From the NCBI GenBank assembly GCA_002729495.1, contig PBYE01000009.1, forward strand, positions 2,653 through 66,652: a stretch of 64,000 nt of DNA, in the 5' to 3' direction. Positions 23,864 through 33,236 of this stretch are shown here, piece by piece. The notes beneath the pieces are model-generated. The model had not been told where the DNA came from. It saw only the letters and a program-made list of their open reading frames with translations, and ran no database searches. Every line of letters begins with the position of its first letter. Within the stretch, counting starts at the first letter, position 1. Source of the DNA: Chromatiales bacterium (GTDB lineage Bacteria > Pseudomonadota > Gammaproteobacteria > Steroidobacterales > GCA-2729495). A program made the position numbers and the translations under genes.

Positions 23864-25672
23864 ATGAGCCGACAGGCGCAGTATCTGGGTATCTGGGCGA
23901 TTTGCTCGTTCATCGCGGCCCTGGTGGCACTGCAATTAACCAGTGCATCCTATGCTGAGGGGACATGGGTTCCCGCCGGCAACGACTCTTTTTATCACGC
24001 ACGCCGTATTCTCGATGCCGCGGAATCGCCCGGCGGCCTTTACCAGTTCGACAAAAGCATTCATGTGCCGGAGGGAAGCTGGCTGACCTGGCCCTGGGCG
24101 TATGACTGGGGCATGGCGAAAGCATTACAGGGCGTAAAAGTACTCAGCCCGGCCACTGACTCGATGGCATTCCTGACCCACGTGCCGGTTTACTGGGTGT
24201 TTGTGAACATGGCTTTGCTGGTCGGTATTCTTGTCGTACTCCGATTGCCGTGGCACTGGTCCGCGCTGGTTGGTGTTGGTTACGCCGTATCCCCGTTGAC
24301 TCAATTACTTCACGGGGTTGGCATTATCGATCATCACTTTATGGAGCACAGCTTTGTGCTCCTGACGCTCCTTACCGCTTTGCGTTGGCTCAAGGGACCC
24401 GGCAGCGTCTCGCGGGCCGCGCTGCTGGGCGTAACGCTGGGCATTGCACCTGCCTTTCACACAGGGCTCTTTATATTGCAGGCGCCGGTACTTTTCTGCC
24501 TGTTTATTCTCTGGCTGCGCGATCAGTCACCACCGCGTGAAGCGGTGCTGGCGTTAGCAACCGCACTCGTGCTGGCGACGGCTGCGGCGCTGTTGCCTTC
24601 AGAACCTTTCCGCGAAGGGCAATTCCAGTTTTCGGTACTGTCGTGGTTCCATCTCTACATCGCTGCAATTTCAACCCTCTTGATCTCCTGTTTTGCGCGC
24701 TTCAGTTTCAGCCCGGTGAAACTTGTCACATTGGCGGTAGTTGGCATTGCGTTACTGATACCGATATGGGGAGAAACCATCGGGGGTGCGGCATTTCTTA
24801 CCCGCAATATCTCCCTGCTGGACCGGGTCATGGAAGCCCGCAGCCCGATACAGATGCTGACCGACAAGGGATTATGGGAAGCGATCAGTTACTACTCGCC
24901 GATCGGGCTGCTCGCACCCTTGTTGATACCCGTCTATATCTACCGGGGCTGGCAGGCACGTGATGCGACACAACTCTTTCTGTCCGTCATGGTCGTATTC
25001 GGCGTAGCACTCCTGCTGATGCAGTTTCGCCTGCATTACTTCGGCAGTTTCGCACTGATCCTGGGCTGGGTATTACTGGCCAACGAAAAACTTAGCGTAA
25101 CCAACCGCAGACCGCTGCTTACTTTTGGCATCGGATTGCTGATCCTCGCGATTGCATTTCAACCAGCGGCACAGAGCAAGCTGTTCACAAAGTATGCACT
25201 CGGCCTCGACCCGGGTTACCAGGATGTTTACACCCTCTTCGCCCCGCTGACGGAACGCTGCCAGGATAATCCCGGGATCGCGCTGGCCGATAACAACTTC
25301 GGCCACTACATACGCTTCCATACAGAGTGCACGGTTATTGCCAATAACTTCCTGATGACGCCACAGCACGAAGAGAAGATCGCAGAGATGGAATACCTGC
25401 TGGAACTCAGCCCGGAAGAACTGCTCGAAGAGGCGCCCGAGAATACACGGTATGTGTTCGCACGCATGCTGAAGTTTTACGGTATACGCGACGGGGAAGC
25501 GGCGCTGACCAGCACCGAGTACGTTAAAGAGAATACGCCACGACTGTATTTCGAACTGAACTCACGCGACGACCTGCCGGACAGGTTCAGGGTTGTCGGT
25601 GAGCTGCCGCTGGACCCGGGCCGGGGTCTGACGAGGGCAAGGGTGGTCGAGATACTACCCGCAGTTGAGTAA
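23864..25672 (+). CDS. STT3-like GT-C membrane glycosyltransferase homologue
   Basis: 602 aa with about eleven hydrophobic segments across residues 8-455 followed by a 145-residue soluble tail. Features recall STT3/PglB oligosaccharyltransferases: first loop GNDSFYHARR (catalytic Asp position), IIDHHFMEHS with a DHH...E arrangement, and a post-membrane segment LADNNFGHYIRFHTEC in the place where STT3 has WWDYGYWI. The diagnostic WWDYG is therefore not conserved. AGGGG 7 bases before ATG 23864. No other glycosylation or lipid-linked oligosaccharide gene is nearby. Could be a protein or lipid glycosyltransferase; activity unproven. Confidence 0.65.
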   Translation: MSRQAQYLGIWAICSFIAALVALQLTSASYAEGTWVPAGNDSFYHARRILDAAESPGGLYQFDKSIHVPEGSWLTWPWAYDWGMAKALQGVKVLSPATDSMAFLTHVPVYWVFVNMALLVGILVVLRLPWHWSALVGVGYAVSPLTQLLHGVGIIDHHFMEHSFVLLTLLTALRWLKGPGSVSRAALLGVTLGIAPAFHTGLFILQAPVLFCLFILWLRDQSPPREAVLALATALVLATAAALLPSEPFREGQFQFSVLSWFHLYIAAISTLLISCFARFSFSPVKLVTLAVVGIALLIPIWGETIGGAAFLTRNISLLDRVMEARSPIQMLTDKGLWEAISYYSPIGLLAPLLIPVYIYRGWQARDATQLFLSVMVVFGVALLLMQFRLHYFGSFALILGWVLLANEKLSVTNRRPLLTFGIGLLILAIAFQPAAQSKLFTKYALGLDPGYQDVYTLFAPLTERCQDNPGIALADNNFGHYIRFHTECTVIANNFLMTPQHEEKIAEMEYLLELSPEELLEEAPENTRYVFARMLKFYGIRDGEAALTSTEYVKENTPRLYFELNSRDDLPDRFRVVGELPLDPGRGLTRARVVEILPAVE

Positions 25673-25999
25673 TTTTTGAGAAAAAACCTATATTTATTAG
25701 AGATAAATTATTGTAGGCTGATTATGTAGAATTCATTGGCAGGTTAACTGTATTGACTATTGCATCGGTGCCATTGGGAACTGGTCGACCCGAAAGAGGA
25801 TGCAAATGAATAACTATTTGTCGCGACGCGCCGCAGACCATATCCCGGCCATCGGGGATATACATAGGTCTACTCAAATCCAACACATATTAAAGCGGCC
25901 TAAAGTTTGGGACAGGCTCTGCCTGCGCGCGCCGAATTCCGTTTCTGGAAAGGCCATACCTTTTCTCTAGGCGAAAACACCACCAGAGGGGTTAAGAAT
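25673..25999. other. A+T-rich intergenic region with one candidate small ORF
   Basis: Compositionally unlike the preceding gene. No terminator with a clear stem was found after the STT3-like gene. The only structured element is the candidate 54-codon ORF listed separately. TTGACT at 25753 could be a -35 box but lacks a matching -10. Confidence 0.4.
25806..25970 (+). CDS. candidate 54-aa small protein
   Basis: Begins MNNYLSRRAADHIPAIGDIH and stops at TAG 25968-25970. Supported mainly by AGAGG six bases before ATG 25806; an in-frame ATG at 25800 is too close to that site. Basic protein without a transmembrane segment or known family. It ends 29 bp before the sensor pseudogene start and might be part of the same transcript. 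It may be spurious. Confidence 0.35.
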   Translation: MNNYLSRRAADHIPAIGDIHRSTQIQHILKRPKVWDRLCLRAPNSVSGKAIPFL

Positions 26000-27151
26000 A
26001 TGATGCATATCATCTCAAGTGCTCTAATTAGTTTAGCTACCGCCACGGGCCTTGCTCTTCTGTGGCGTGCCCGGAACGCGGAGATTGCGCAGGGTGGTGA
26101 TGGCTGGCGCTATCTTATACTTGGCTTCGCCACATTTTTGTTGGGGGAAATCGTAGGTTTGGTGCTTGTGTCTGTTTCGATTCAAGAATCCTTGCCCAAC
26201 TCCATCAGGGGTATATTTATTGCACTGAGTCCCATCGCGATCGTAGTCGGTTTGCTGCTCGTCGCCATCGGTTTGTATAAATGGCTGTCCGCGGCACAAG
26301 CGCTGTTAAGCGAATCAAATACCGTAAAAAAATCTAATACCGATCTTCGTAAACGCGTATCCAAGGACGAAACTCTCCTGTCAATGATTCCGGCAGTTTT
26401 CTATGGTGCAACCGTCTTTCGGTCAGGTAAGTCTCCCAAGGTTATATTTGAAAACACCAAGATTGAAGAAATATTGGGATATAGGATGGAAGAATATGAG
26501 GCAAACCCGCACTTATTTGCCAGCCTGATACACGAAGAAGACAGACCGCAGTATGCAAGTGACGGCAACGAATTCTGGTACGGGAAAGAATTTATCGAAG
26601 AGAAGCGATTTCAACACAAAAATGGTGAGTACCGGTGGTTACGCCGGTATCTAAAAACATTCCGCATAGAGGATGATGACGTAATTTTCAATTGCTATGG
26701 GTGCCTTTTTGACATCACTGATCTGAAGCAAGCTGAAGTGAGGTAGACAAGCTTCCTGAAGGCGACGCCGGATGCCATTATCATGACCAATGAAAAAAGC
26801 GAAATCGTACTTCTCAATGTTCAGGCAGAGCGCCTGTTTGGTTACTCGACAGAAGGGCTTCTGGGGCAACGCATCGACATCCTGATTCCTGAAGAAGCTG
26901 CGGCCAGCTTCTTCACCGCCAGGTTCCCGGAGTATCTGAAGATAACGATGAGCCAGATGATTGATATTGGAGCAGAACTATTTGGTCGGCACAAAGATGG
27001 CGCCGGATTTTCTGCGGAGGCCTACGTCAGCCCAATAGAAAATGGAAATGAAAAGCTTTTGGCATTTGCCGTTCGTGATGTCAGTACTCGAAAAAATATT
27101 GAAGCGCAACAGCAGCAATCACAAAATATGGATCTGAGCGCCACCACGTAA
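26000..27151 (+). pseudogene. disrupted membrane PAS-PAS sensor (histidine kinase remnant)
   Basis: The frame from ATG 26000 (GAGGGG 8 bases upstream) gives three hydrophobic segments (residues about 4-18, 34-54, 65-85), then a PAS_3-type domain (ILGYRMEEYEANPHLF; RFQHKNGEYRWLRR; CYGCLFDITDLKQAEVR). At 26744-26746 there is an in-frame TAG. The very next codons continue the same frame into a second PAS domain (TSFLKATPDAIIMTNE; NVQAERLFGYSTEGLLG; FAVRDVSTRKNIEAQQQQSQNMD), so the stop falls in the linker between two domains that belong together. The second half ends at TAA 27149-27151, just where QxQKMEA-type sequence would lead into a kinase dimerisation domain; no DHp or ATPase domain follows. 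The first half (26000-26746) could still make a 248-aa membrane PAS protein, and ATG 26783 could start the second PAS. A+T-rich. Confidence 0.75.
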
Positions 27152-27483
27152 AAGCTTGGTTTTGAAGTCCACACCACAGGCAAACCGGAATAATTTGCCG
27201 GTAAACTAACGAAGTGCAGGTCCGCCTTGGTCATACTTGACCTCAGCATCCCACTGAGTTACGGAATCAGTTGCTTGATTTTCTGGCGAAAGAGCAATCT
27301 GAAGCATAGAGTAAGTTTACTGCCGCGTCCGCTAGCGTGAACAGCTGTCCACAACGTACGTGATGCACTACCTGCTCCGCGGCTACGCCGCTGCGTCGCT
27401 CTCCCCACTATCTGAATCGCTGCACGATTCATCTTGCGGACCCGGGTCAAACCCGAGAGGGTTCGTCCACACTCCCTGCCCAC
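27152..27483. other. gene-free region left of tRNA-Ser
   Basis: No supported gene. Contains short dyads: GCGGC-TAC-GCCGC near 27380, GAATCG-CTGCA-CGATTC near 27417-27433 and AACCC-GAGA-GGGTT near 27451-27463. It may be the decayed 3' part of the sensor kinase locus or remains of an element beside the tRNA; nothing recognisable survives. Confidence 0.4.
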
Positions 27484-27524
27484 AAAAAATTAGAAAGCCC
27501 CGCAAGGGGGCTTTCTAATTTTTT
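27484..27524 (-). terminator. intrinsic terminator of tRNA-Ser
   Basis: Perfect 18-bp stem (27484-27501 with 27507-27524) reading AAAAAATTAGAAAGCCCC on one arm, 5-nt loop GCAAG, with T-run on the minus-strand 3' side. It begins directly at the encoded CCA end of the tRNA. Its A/T symmetry would also let it work for plus-strand transcripts. Confidence 0.9.
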
Positions 27525-27616
27525 GGCGGAGAGGGAGGGATTCGAACCCTCGAAGGGCCTTTTAAACCCTTACTCCCTTAGCAGGGGAGCGCTTTCGACC
27601 ACTCAGCCACCTCTCC
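27524..27616 (-). tRNA. tRNA-Ser(GCU)
   Basis: 93 nt including an encoded CCA. Acceptor stem GGAGAGG/CCTCTCC, discriminator G, D-arm GGCTGAGTGGTCGAAAGCG, anticodon loop CTGCTAA with anticodon GCU, a long class II variable arm (GGGTTTAAAAGGCCC) and T-arm GGGTTCGAATCCC. Sits after csrA, the common gammaproteobacterial position. Confidence 0.97.
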
Positions 27617-27626
27617 AATCTTGTTG

Positions 27627-27740
27627 AATTCGAACCTCAAAGGGCCTTTTAAGAACCTTTAAACGGGCAATGCAATGTGTCGCTCTGCGGCACTTGATTG
27701 CCCAAAGCCTGGTGGATTGCTCTTTCGACCACTCAGCTTC
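27627..27740 (-). pseudogene. degenerate tRNA-Ser-like copy
   Basis: Eleven bp from the intact tRNA-Ser, in the same orientation. The segment at 27627-27653 repeats its T-arm and variable arm (ATTCGAACC, AGGGCCTTTTAA), and 27714-27740 repeats its D-arm side (16 identical bases CTTTCGACCACTCAGC at 27722-27737). The acceptor stem is lost and the anticodon region is replaced by about 50 bp containing the inverted repeat GGGCAAT (27665-27671)/ATTGCCC (27697-27703). Cannot fold as a functional tRNA; best read as a decayed tandem duplicate or an integration scar. Confidence 0.75.
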
Positions 27741-27818
27741 ATAAAAACCTGATTTTCAGCCAGGCACTATCATGCCCCACCAAGGGGCGGCCTACGATAC
27801 ATCAAATCCGGGGTATAC

Positions 27819-27844
27819 AAAACGGTCGTCCCGAAAGGGCGACC
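27819..27844 (-). terminator. probable terminator of csrA
   Basis: On the minus strand GGTCGCCC-TTTC-GGG(A)CGACC, a stem with one bulged A, followed by G and four T. It starts about 20 bp after the csrA stop codon. Confidence 0.65.
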
Positions 27845-27863
27845 ATCGACGATCAAAGAAAAC

Positions 27864-28109
27864 CTAGTCGTTCGTGGTAGCGTGGTGCCCGTGATGACCA
27901 TGCCCGTTGCGGCCATGACCATTACCGCTCTTGCGGGTTTCTCCGCCCTCCTCCTTGATACGCTTGTAGATCTCTTCGCGATGCACACTCACTTCACGCG
28001 GGGCTTTCACGCCGAGACGGACCTGATTTCCCTTTACGCCCAAAACCGTCACATCAATATCGTTCCCGATGACAACGGTCTCTCCGACTCGCCTGGTCAA
28101 GATCAGCAT
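27864..28109 (-). CDS. csrA: carbon storage regulator CsrA with His/Gly-rich tail
   Basis: 81 aa. RNA-binding dimer that represses or stabilises target mRNAs at GGA motifs. Residues 1-60 are a canonical CsrA ([40 protein letters not shown]) including the RNA-contact VxVHREE. The protein continues about 20 residues past the usual end with [16 protein letters not shown], a histidine-rich tail not present in ordinary CsrA. A purine-rich AGGGGGAG lies about 9-10 bases before ATG 28109 and contains a GGA, so self-regulation is possible. Downstream of alaS after 313 bp, upstream of tRNA-Ser. Confidence 0.95.
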   Translation of the reverse strand: MLILTRRVGETVVIGNDIDVTVLGVKGNQVRLGVKAPREVSVHREEIYKRIKEEGGETRKSGNGHGRNGHGHHGHHATTND

Positions 28110-28422
28110 AGCTGCTACTCCCCCTGTCCTTGTTTTTATCTGCGTCCGTGCCGAACCGCGTAGCTCAACTCTTTGACTGCGATAGATTCCCGAACTTTCC
28201 CGACGCAGGGTTTAGGTCGGGAGGGGTATGAACCGCAGTAATTTTTCTTCTTTGAGCTTAATAGCTTATGCGTTTCGGTGGGCTACCATCTCACATAAGA
28301 CACGGAAATTCCAATCACGGGCCATGGATATGGCGGTATATTGAGCCTGTTTCGAGAAGAACGAGTCTAAATCGCGCGTTTTTTCTATTGCGGCCAGTGA
28401 ATTAGCTGTTTGTTTGGTAACC
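28110..28422. other. spacer between alaS and csrA
   Basis: 313 bp, A+T-richer than the flanking genes. It presumably holds the csrA leader and promoters, but I cannot assign boxes. No lysC-type aspartokinase gene is present, unlike in Pseudomonas, where one sits between alaS and csrA. A minus-strand frame ending at 28266 has no start codon with a ribosome binding site inside the spacer. Confidence 0.4.
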
Positions 28423-31023
28423 CTAATTAACCCGCGATTCGACCCAGGGCCCGACCCCTGCGAGGGCCTGGTCGAGGGCTGCCGGATCGGAACCACCGGC
28501 CTGGGCAAAATCGGGTCGCCCGCCCCCCTTGCCTCCGACCTGGTCCGCAATATCGCTTATCAGATCACCTGCACGTATACGATCGGTTGCGTTCTTCGTA
28601 ACGCCGGCGGCCAGCCGTACCTTGCCGTCTGCAGTAGCTGCGCCGAGAACTACTACGGCGGTGCCGAGCTTGTCCTTCATCCGGTCAACCGTTTCGCGCA
28701 ATGCGCCTGCATCGGTGTCATCGTCCATGCGCGCCGCCAAAACCTGTATGCCGCCGATCTCACGAGCCTCGCCGGCCAGGTCCTGGCCGGACGACTGCGC
28801 CTGCTTGCTGCGCAGGGCTTTGAAGTCTTTCTCCAGCGCCTTATTTTTCTCGACGAGCTGACGAACTTTGTCGCCGATGTCGCCGCGGCTGCCTTTGACG
28901 AGCCCGGCCAGCTCACTAAGCGTCGCCGCATCTTCATTGACGCTGGCAAGCGCCCGATCCCCGGTGATGGCCTCAATACGGCGCACACCGGACGCGATGC
29001 CTGTCTCGGAAACAATCCGGAACAGTCCAATATCGCCGGTACGGGCGACATGGGTGCCGCCGCACAGTTCGACCGAGAAATCGCCGAGTTTCAGCACGCG
29101 CACCTGGTCGCCGTACTTCTCACCGAACAAGGCAACGGCACCCGAATTAACGGCTTCGTCGTAACTCATTAACGAGGTTTCTGCCGGCCGGTTAGCCCGT
29201 ATCTGGCTGTTAACAAGTGCTTCGATTTCTGTAAGTTCAGTATCAGTTACCGCTTCGTAGTGCGAGAAGTCAAAGCGCAGGCGCTCGGGCTCTACCAGTG
29301 AACCCTTCTGTGTAACGTGCGTACCGAGCACGAGCCTTAAAGCCGCATGTAATAAATGCGTGGCCGAATGATTCAGCACGGTTGCGCTGCGGGACCTGGG
29401 ATCTACAACCGATGTAACGTGGTCGCCAACAGCAAGACGACCCGATTCGAGCCGGCCCACGTGCAGATGCGCCTCGCCACTTTTCTGCGTATCCGTTACG
29501 GCAAAGCGCGACCCCGACAAACTCAGCACGCCGGTGTCACCTACCTGGCCACCGCTTTCCGCATAGAAAGGAGTTACATCCAGCACTAGCCGAGCCGGAC
29601 TGTCGTCCTCTATGGCATCGACTGCTTTGCCATCGCTGAAAATCGCAATGATTGTGCCTGAGCCTTCCAGCGAGTCGTAACCGCTGAACTCGGTGGTCGT
29701 GTCGATCCTAAGCCCGGCATCAGCTGCCGAGAATTTCGAAGCTTTACGCGCGCGCTCGCGCTGCTTGTCCATTTCTGTTTCAAAGCCCTTCGTATCAACT
29801 GACAGGCCGCGTGCACGCACGATATCGGCCGTCAGATCAACTGGAAAACCGTAGGTATCGTACAGCGTAAACGCTACATCACCCGGTAATTCGTTGCCAT
29901 CCAGCCTGGTGAGCGCTTTCTCAAGGATAATCATGCCCTGGCTCAGCGTTTCATCGAAGCGCTCTTCCTCGCCGGCAAGCACCTTCTGAACATGAACGGC
30001 ATTTTCGGTGAGTTCCGGGTAGGCCTCACCCATCAGTTCGTTTAGCACGCCCGCGAGTTTATGGAAGAAAGGTTTACGTTGCCCCAGTTCATAGCCATGG
30101 CGCAGGGCACGCCGGATTATTCGCCGCAGCACATAGCCGCGGCCTTCATTGCCGGGCAATACACCATCAACGATTAAAAATATGCAGGCACGAATGTGAT
30201 CGGCGATCACTTTCAGAGAGTTATTCTCAAGGTCCTTGCAGCCGGTTTGTTTGGCAGCCGCTTTAATAAGCGCCTGGAACAGGTCGATGTCGTAGTTGCT
30301 GTGCACGCCCTGCATGACGGCCGCAATGCGCTCCAGACCCATGCCGGTATCGACCGAAGGTTTGGGCAGATCGCTAAGCGTGCCGTCGGCAGCACGATCA
30401 AACTGCATAAATACGAGATTCCAGATTTCTACGTAGCGGTCGCCCTCCTCGTCCGCCGAACCCGGCGGCCCGCCGGCGACATCCGGGCCGTGATCATAGA
30501 AAATCTCGCTGCACGGTCCGCAGGGTCCGGTATCGCCCATTGCCCAGAAATTATCTTTCTCGCCCATGCGCCCGAAGCGGTCGGGATCGACGCCGATCTT
30601 CTCAAGCCAGATGTCAGCAGCCTCGTCGTCGTCGTCAAAGACCGTGACCCAGAGTTTTTCCGGCGGCAGCTCGAGCTCGATGGTCAGGAACTCCCAGGCG
30701 TAGACTATGGCCGCTTCCTTGAAATAATCGCCGAAGCTGAAATTGCCCAGCATCTCGAAGAAGGTGTGGTGGCGGGCTGTGTACCCGACATTCTCGAGGT
30801 CGTTGTGCTTGCCCCCCGCCCGGACACAGCGCTGCGAACTGGCGGCGGCGGTGTAACTGCGCTTCTCGTGACCTAAGAACACGTCCTTAAACTGGACCAT
30901 ACCGGCATTGGTAAACAACAGGGACGGGTCGTTACCCGGCACCAGCGGCGCACTGGCGACTACCTTGTGCCCACGGGACTCAAAGTAATCCAGGAATCGC
31001 TGTCTTAAAGTTGCTGTGTCCAT
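28423..31023 (-). CDS. alaS: alanyl-tRNA synthetase
   Basis: 866 aa, standard length. Class II catalytic core at the N-terminus ([48 protein letters not shown]), editing domain with zinc-ligand motifs HSATHLLHA (HxxxH, about 558-562) and CGGTH (about 660), and the C-Ala domain ending [15 protein letters not shown]. Charges tRNA-Ala and clears Ser/Gly mischarging. TAAGGACG precedes ATG 31023; it begins 8 bp after recX, so it is probably in the recA-recX-alaS transcript. Confidence 0.98.
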   Translation of the reverse strand: MDTATLRQRFLDYFESRGHKVVASAPLVPGNDPSLLFTNAGMVQFKDVFLGHEKRSYTAAASSQRCVRAGGKHNDLENVGYTARHHTFFEMLGNFSFGDYFKEAAIVYAWEFLTIELELPPEKLWVTVFDDDDEAADIWLEKIGVDPDRFGRMGEKDNFWAMGDTGPCGPCSEIFYDHGPDVAGGPPGSADEEGDRYVEIWNLVFMQFDRAADGTLSDLPKPSVDTGMGLERIAAVMQGVHSNYDIDLFQALIKAAAKQTGCKDLENNSLKVIADHIRACIFLIVDGVLPGNEGRGYVLRRIIRRALRHGYELGQRKPFFHKLAGVLNELMGEAYPELTENAVHVQKVLAGEEERFDETLSQGMIILEKALTRLDGNELPGDVAFTLYDTYGFPVDLTADIVRARGLSVDTKGFETEMDKQRERARKASKFSAADAGLRIDTTTEFSGYDSLEGSGTIIAIFSDGKAVDAIEDDSPARLVLDVTPFYAESGGQVGDTGVLSLSGSRFAVTDTQKSGEAHLHVGRLESGRLAVGDHVTSVVDPRSRSATVLNHSATHLLHAALRLVLGTHVTQKGSLVEPERLRFDFSHYEAVTDTELTEIEALVNSQIRANRPAETSLMSYDEAVNSGAVALFGEKYGDQVRVLKLGDFSVELCGGTHVARTGDIGLFRIVSETGIASGVRRIEAITGDRALASVNEDAATLSELAGLVKGSRGDIGDKVRQLVEKNKALEKDFKALRSKQAQSSGQDLAGEAREIGGIQVLAARMDDDTDAGALRETVDRMKDKLGTAVVVLGAATADGKVRLAAGVTKNATDRIRAGDLISDIADQVGGKGGGRPDFAQAGGSDPAALDQALAGVGPWVESRVN

Positions 31024-31031
31024 CGTCCTTA

Positions 31032-31487
31032 CTAATCTTCGCCGACAGCCTGACTTATCTGCTCGCCGGTGAAACCACGATACTCCAGAAAACGCATCTG
31101 CCGGGCCTTCTCTGTAAATTCGAACGGTTTGGCCGTACCAAATTTCTTGCTCCGTACTTCGCGAGCAAGTGTATGCCAGTCAAGCGCAGAGTCGTTCACG
31201 TGCAGTCGAATAGTCTCCGCAGCGACGCCCCGCTTCTTGAGCTCCATGCGAATACGCACCGGTCCCTGTCCCTTTCGCATCCTTGCCGCCACGAAACTTT
31301 CGGCAAAGCGCTCATCACTGACCAGCCCCTCGGCCGCGAGGGTCTTCAGGGTAGTCTCGATATCCTCGGGTTTATAGTCCCGCGCAGCCAGCTTGGTTCG
31401 CAGTTCCGCGATTGAATGTTCGCGGCGTGCGAGACAGTTCATCGCGACATTGCGGGGAGGAGGAGCAGAGTCAGCCGGCTCCTTCAC
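31032..31487 (-). CDS. recX: regulatory protein RecX
   Basis: 151 aa. Modulator that binds RecA filaments. Three-helix repeats visible: [47 protein letters not shown] and [17 protein letters not shown] start at 31487, one base past the recA TGA (TGATGTG), which implies coupled translation. The family is poorly conserved, but the position between recA and alaS settles it. Confidence 0.93.
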   Translation of the reverse strand: MKEPADSAPPPRNVAMNCLARREHSIAELRTKLAARDYKPEDIETTLKTLAAEGLVSDERFAESFVAARMRKGQGPVRIRMELKKRGVAAETIRLHVNDSALDWHTLAREVRSKKFGTAKPFEFTEKARQMRFLEYRGFTGEQISQAVGED

Positions 31488-31488
31488 A

Positions 31489-32544
31489 TCAGGCTTCGCC
31501 TACAGCAGCCTCTTGTCCGGCATCATCGTCCGTGTCCGCAATAACGGTATCTTCCTTCGGCATTAACAGCGCACGCAGCATTCCATCGAGCTGGTCCGCG
31601 GCTGCCGGATTCTCAATCAGGAACTGGCGGGCGTTTTCCTTGCCCTGGCCGATGCGTTCGCCGTTATAGCTGTACCAGGAACCCGATTTCTCGACCAGGT
31701 TGTTGGCAACGCCCAGGTCGATCAGCTCGCCTTCTTTCGATACGCCGTGGCCGTATAGAATCTCGAACTCCGCAATTTTGAACGGCGGCGATACCTTGTT
31801 CTTGACGACTTTGACGCGGGTCTGGTTACCCACTACTTCGTCGCCTTTCTTGATCGCACCGATGCGGCGGATATCAAGTCTGACCGATGAGTAAAACTTC
31901 AGTGCATTACCGCCTGTCGTTGTTTCAGGACTGCCGAACATGACGCCGATCTTCATGCGGATCTGGTTGATGAACACGACCATGCAGTTGGACCGATTGA
32001 TGTTGCCCGTCAGCTTGCGCAGCGCCTGGGACATCAGCCGGGCCTGCAGGCCAACATGCGTATCGCCCATCTCGCCTTCGATCTCGGCCTTGGGCGTCAG
32101 CGCCGCAACCGAGTCGATAACAACAATATCGACTGCGCCGGAACGCACCAGCATGTCGGTGATTTCCAGCGCCTGCTCACCCGTGTCGGGTTGCGAGATC
32201 AAAAGATCATCGAGGTTTACGCCAACCTTCTCGGCGTATACCGGATCGAGCGCGTGCTCGGCATCGACAAATGCAGCGGTGCCGCCTGTTTTCTGGCACT
32301 CGGCCACGACCTGCAGCATCATGGTTGTCTTACCCGAAGCTTCCGGTCCGTAGATTTCGACGACGCGCCCTTTCGGCAGTCCGCCTATACCCAGCGCGAC
32401 ATCAAGCCCGAGGCAACCCGTCGAAATTGTTTCTATATCCCGTAACGGTCCGGCGTCGCCCAGACGCATGACCGAACCCTTGCCAAACTGCTTTTCTATC
32501 TGCCCAAGCGCGGCTGCGAGAGCTTTCTTTCTGTTCTCATCCAT
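31489..32544 (-). CDS. recA: recombinase RecA
   Basis: 351 aa. DNA strand exchange and SOS co-protease. [30 protein letters not shown] start, Walker [10 protein letters not shown] (about 67-75; most RecA have GPESSGKT), Walker [14 protein letters not shown]-binding loop L1 [19 protein letters not shown]2 region [26 protein letters not shown]. Acidic C-terminal tail. First gene before recX and alaS on the minus strand. Confidence 0.98.
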   Translation of the reverse strand: MDENRKKALAAALGQIEKQFGKGSVMRLGDAGPLRDIETISTGCLGLDVALGIGGLPKGRVVEIYGPEASGKTTMMLQVVAECQKTGGTAAFVDAEHALDPVYAEKVGVNLDDLLISQPDTGEQALEITDMLVRSGAVDIVVIDSVAALTPKAEIEGEMGDTHVGLQARLMSQALRKLTGNINRSNCMVVFINQIRMKIGVMFGSPETTTGGNALKFYSSVRLDIRRIGAIKKGDEVVGNQTRVKVVKNKVSPPFKIAEFEILYGHGVSKEGELIDLGVANNLVEKSGSWYSYNGERIGQGKENARQFLIENPAAADQLDGMLRALLMPKEDTVIADTDDDAGQEAAVGEA

Positions 32545-32555
32545 AGTGGTATCTA

Positions 32556-32575
32556 TTCTGTGTGAGTGAACAACA
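32556..32575 (-). promoter_or_regulatory. LexA-box-like dyad upstream of recA
   Basis: CTGT-N8-ACAA on the plus strand (TTGT-N8-ACAG on the minus strand), one mismatch from the gammaproteobacterial CTGT-N8-ACAG core. It lies only 14 bp from the recA ATG, closer than usual, so the assignment is weak. No better match was found in the 150-bp upstream region. Confidence 0.3.
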
Positions 32576-32694
32576 AAACCCGGTAACGGTTCGATTATTC
32601 CACAAGATCAGCGGACTAGACAGTCGCGTAAAGGATTCTTCTCACCGAGAAACAAGCGGCCTCGGGAAAGCTTACCGGGCCTTTTCGTTTAGGC

Positions 32695-33231
32695 TCAATC
32701 GTCTGCGGAATACTGTTCCAGCAGGGTGTAAACCGAACCCTCGGGAGTCGTATCGGAGGCCACCAGTGCAAAGCCCGACACCGGCCAGATCAGCGGTTCG
32801 CCTAACTCGGCAGAGGGACAACCGTCCGCAGCCCGGGCCAGGCTGATGTGCGGCCGGTAGGGCCGATTTTCCCGGCTGATGCCGATGCCGCCCAATTCGG
32901 TCCAGATCGCATCTACCAGGCCCGCCAATTCTTCAGGCAAATCCAGCGGCGCGAGCCAGGTGATCCTGGAACGCGGGAAGTAACCGGTCCGCGCCAGGCG
33001 CAACTCAAAAGGACTGACCGGGACGCTGCGCGCTGCCGACTGTATGGCCTCGAGGTCGGTGATAATCACCCTCCCCAGGAACGCGAGCGTAATGTGGTAA
33101 TTGGTGGGCGGCACCGGGCGGCCGCCGGCTTCTGAAATGACGCCAGCCATCTTTGCGGCAATGCGTTCGCGCACGTCATCTCCAGGCCATAGTGCGCAGA
33201 ACAGCCGCAGGTGTGATTTATCCGCCGGCAT
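32695..33231 (-). CDS. thpR: RNA 2',3'-cyclic phosphodiesterase (LigT family)
   Basis: 178 aa from ATG 33231. Two-histidine phosphoesterase with both HxTx-type motifs: NYHITLAFLG (about 45) and YRPHISLAR (about 125). Hydrolyses 2',3'-cyclic phosphate ends of RNA. An in-frame TTG at 33240 overlapping the pncC stop codon would add three residues; neither start has a strong ribosome binding site, and coupling to pncC is likely. Between pncC and recA, a common arrangement. Confidence 0.92.
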   Translation of the reverse strand: MPADKSHLRLFCALWPGDDVRERIAAKMAGVISEAGGRPVPPTNYHITLAFLGRVIITDLEAIQSAARSVPVSPFELRLARTGYFPRSRITWLAPLDLPEELAGLVDAIWTELGGIGISRENRPYRPHISLARAADGCPSAELGEPLIWPVSGFALVASDTTPEGSVYTLLEQYSADD

Positions 33232-33236
33232 TGTTC

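Noticed and set aside
26744-26746. TAG as recoded sense codon (pyrrolysine or suppressor)
   Set aside because: No pyl genes or other recoded stops are visible, and neighbouring genes use TAG as a normal stop (ctaC, alaS, zapD). The second lesion at the kinase end favours decay.
28266-28550. 94-codon minus-strand frame overlapping the alaS 3' end
   Set aside because: The first half is an out-of-frame reading of alaS; no start codon with a ribosome binding site lies in the spacer itself.
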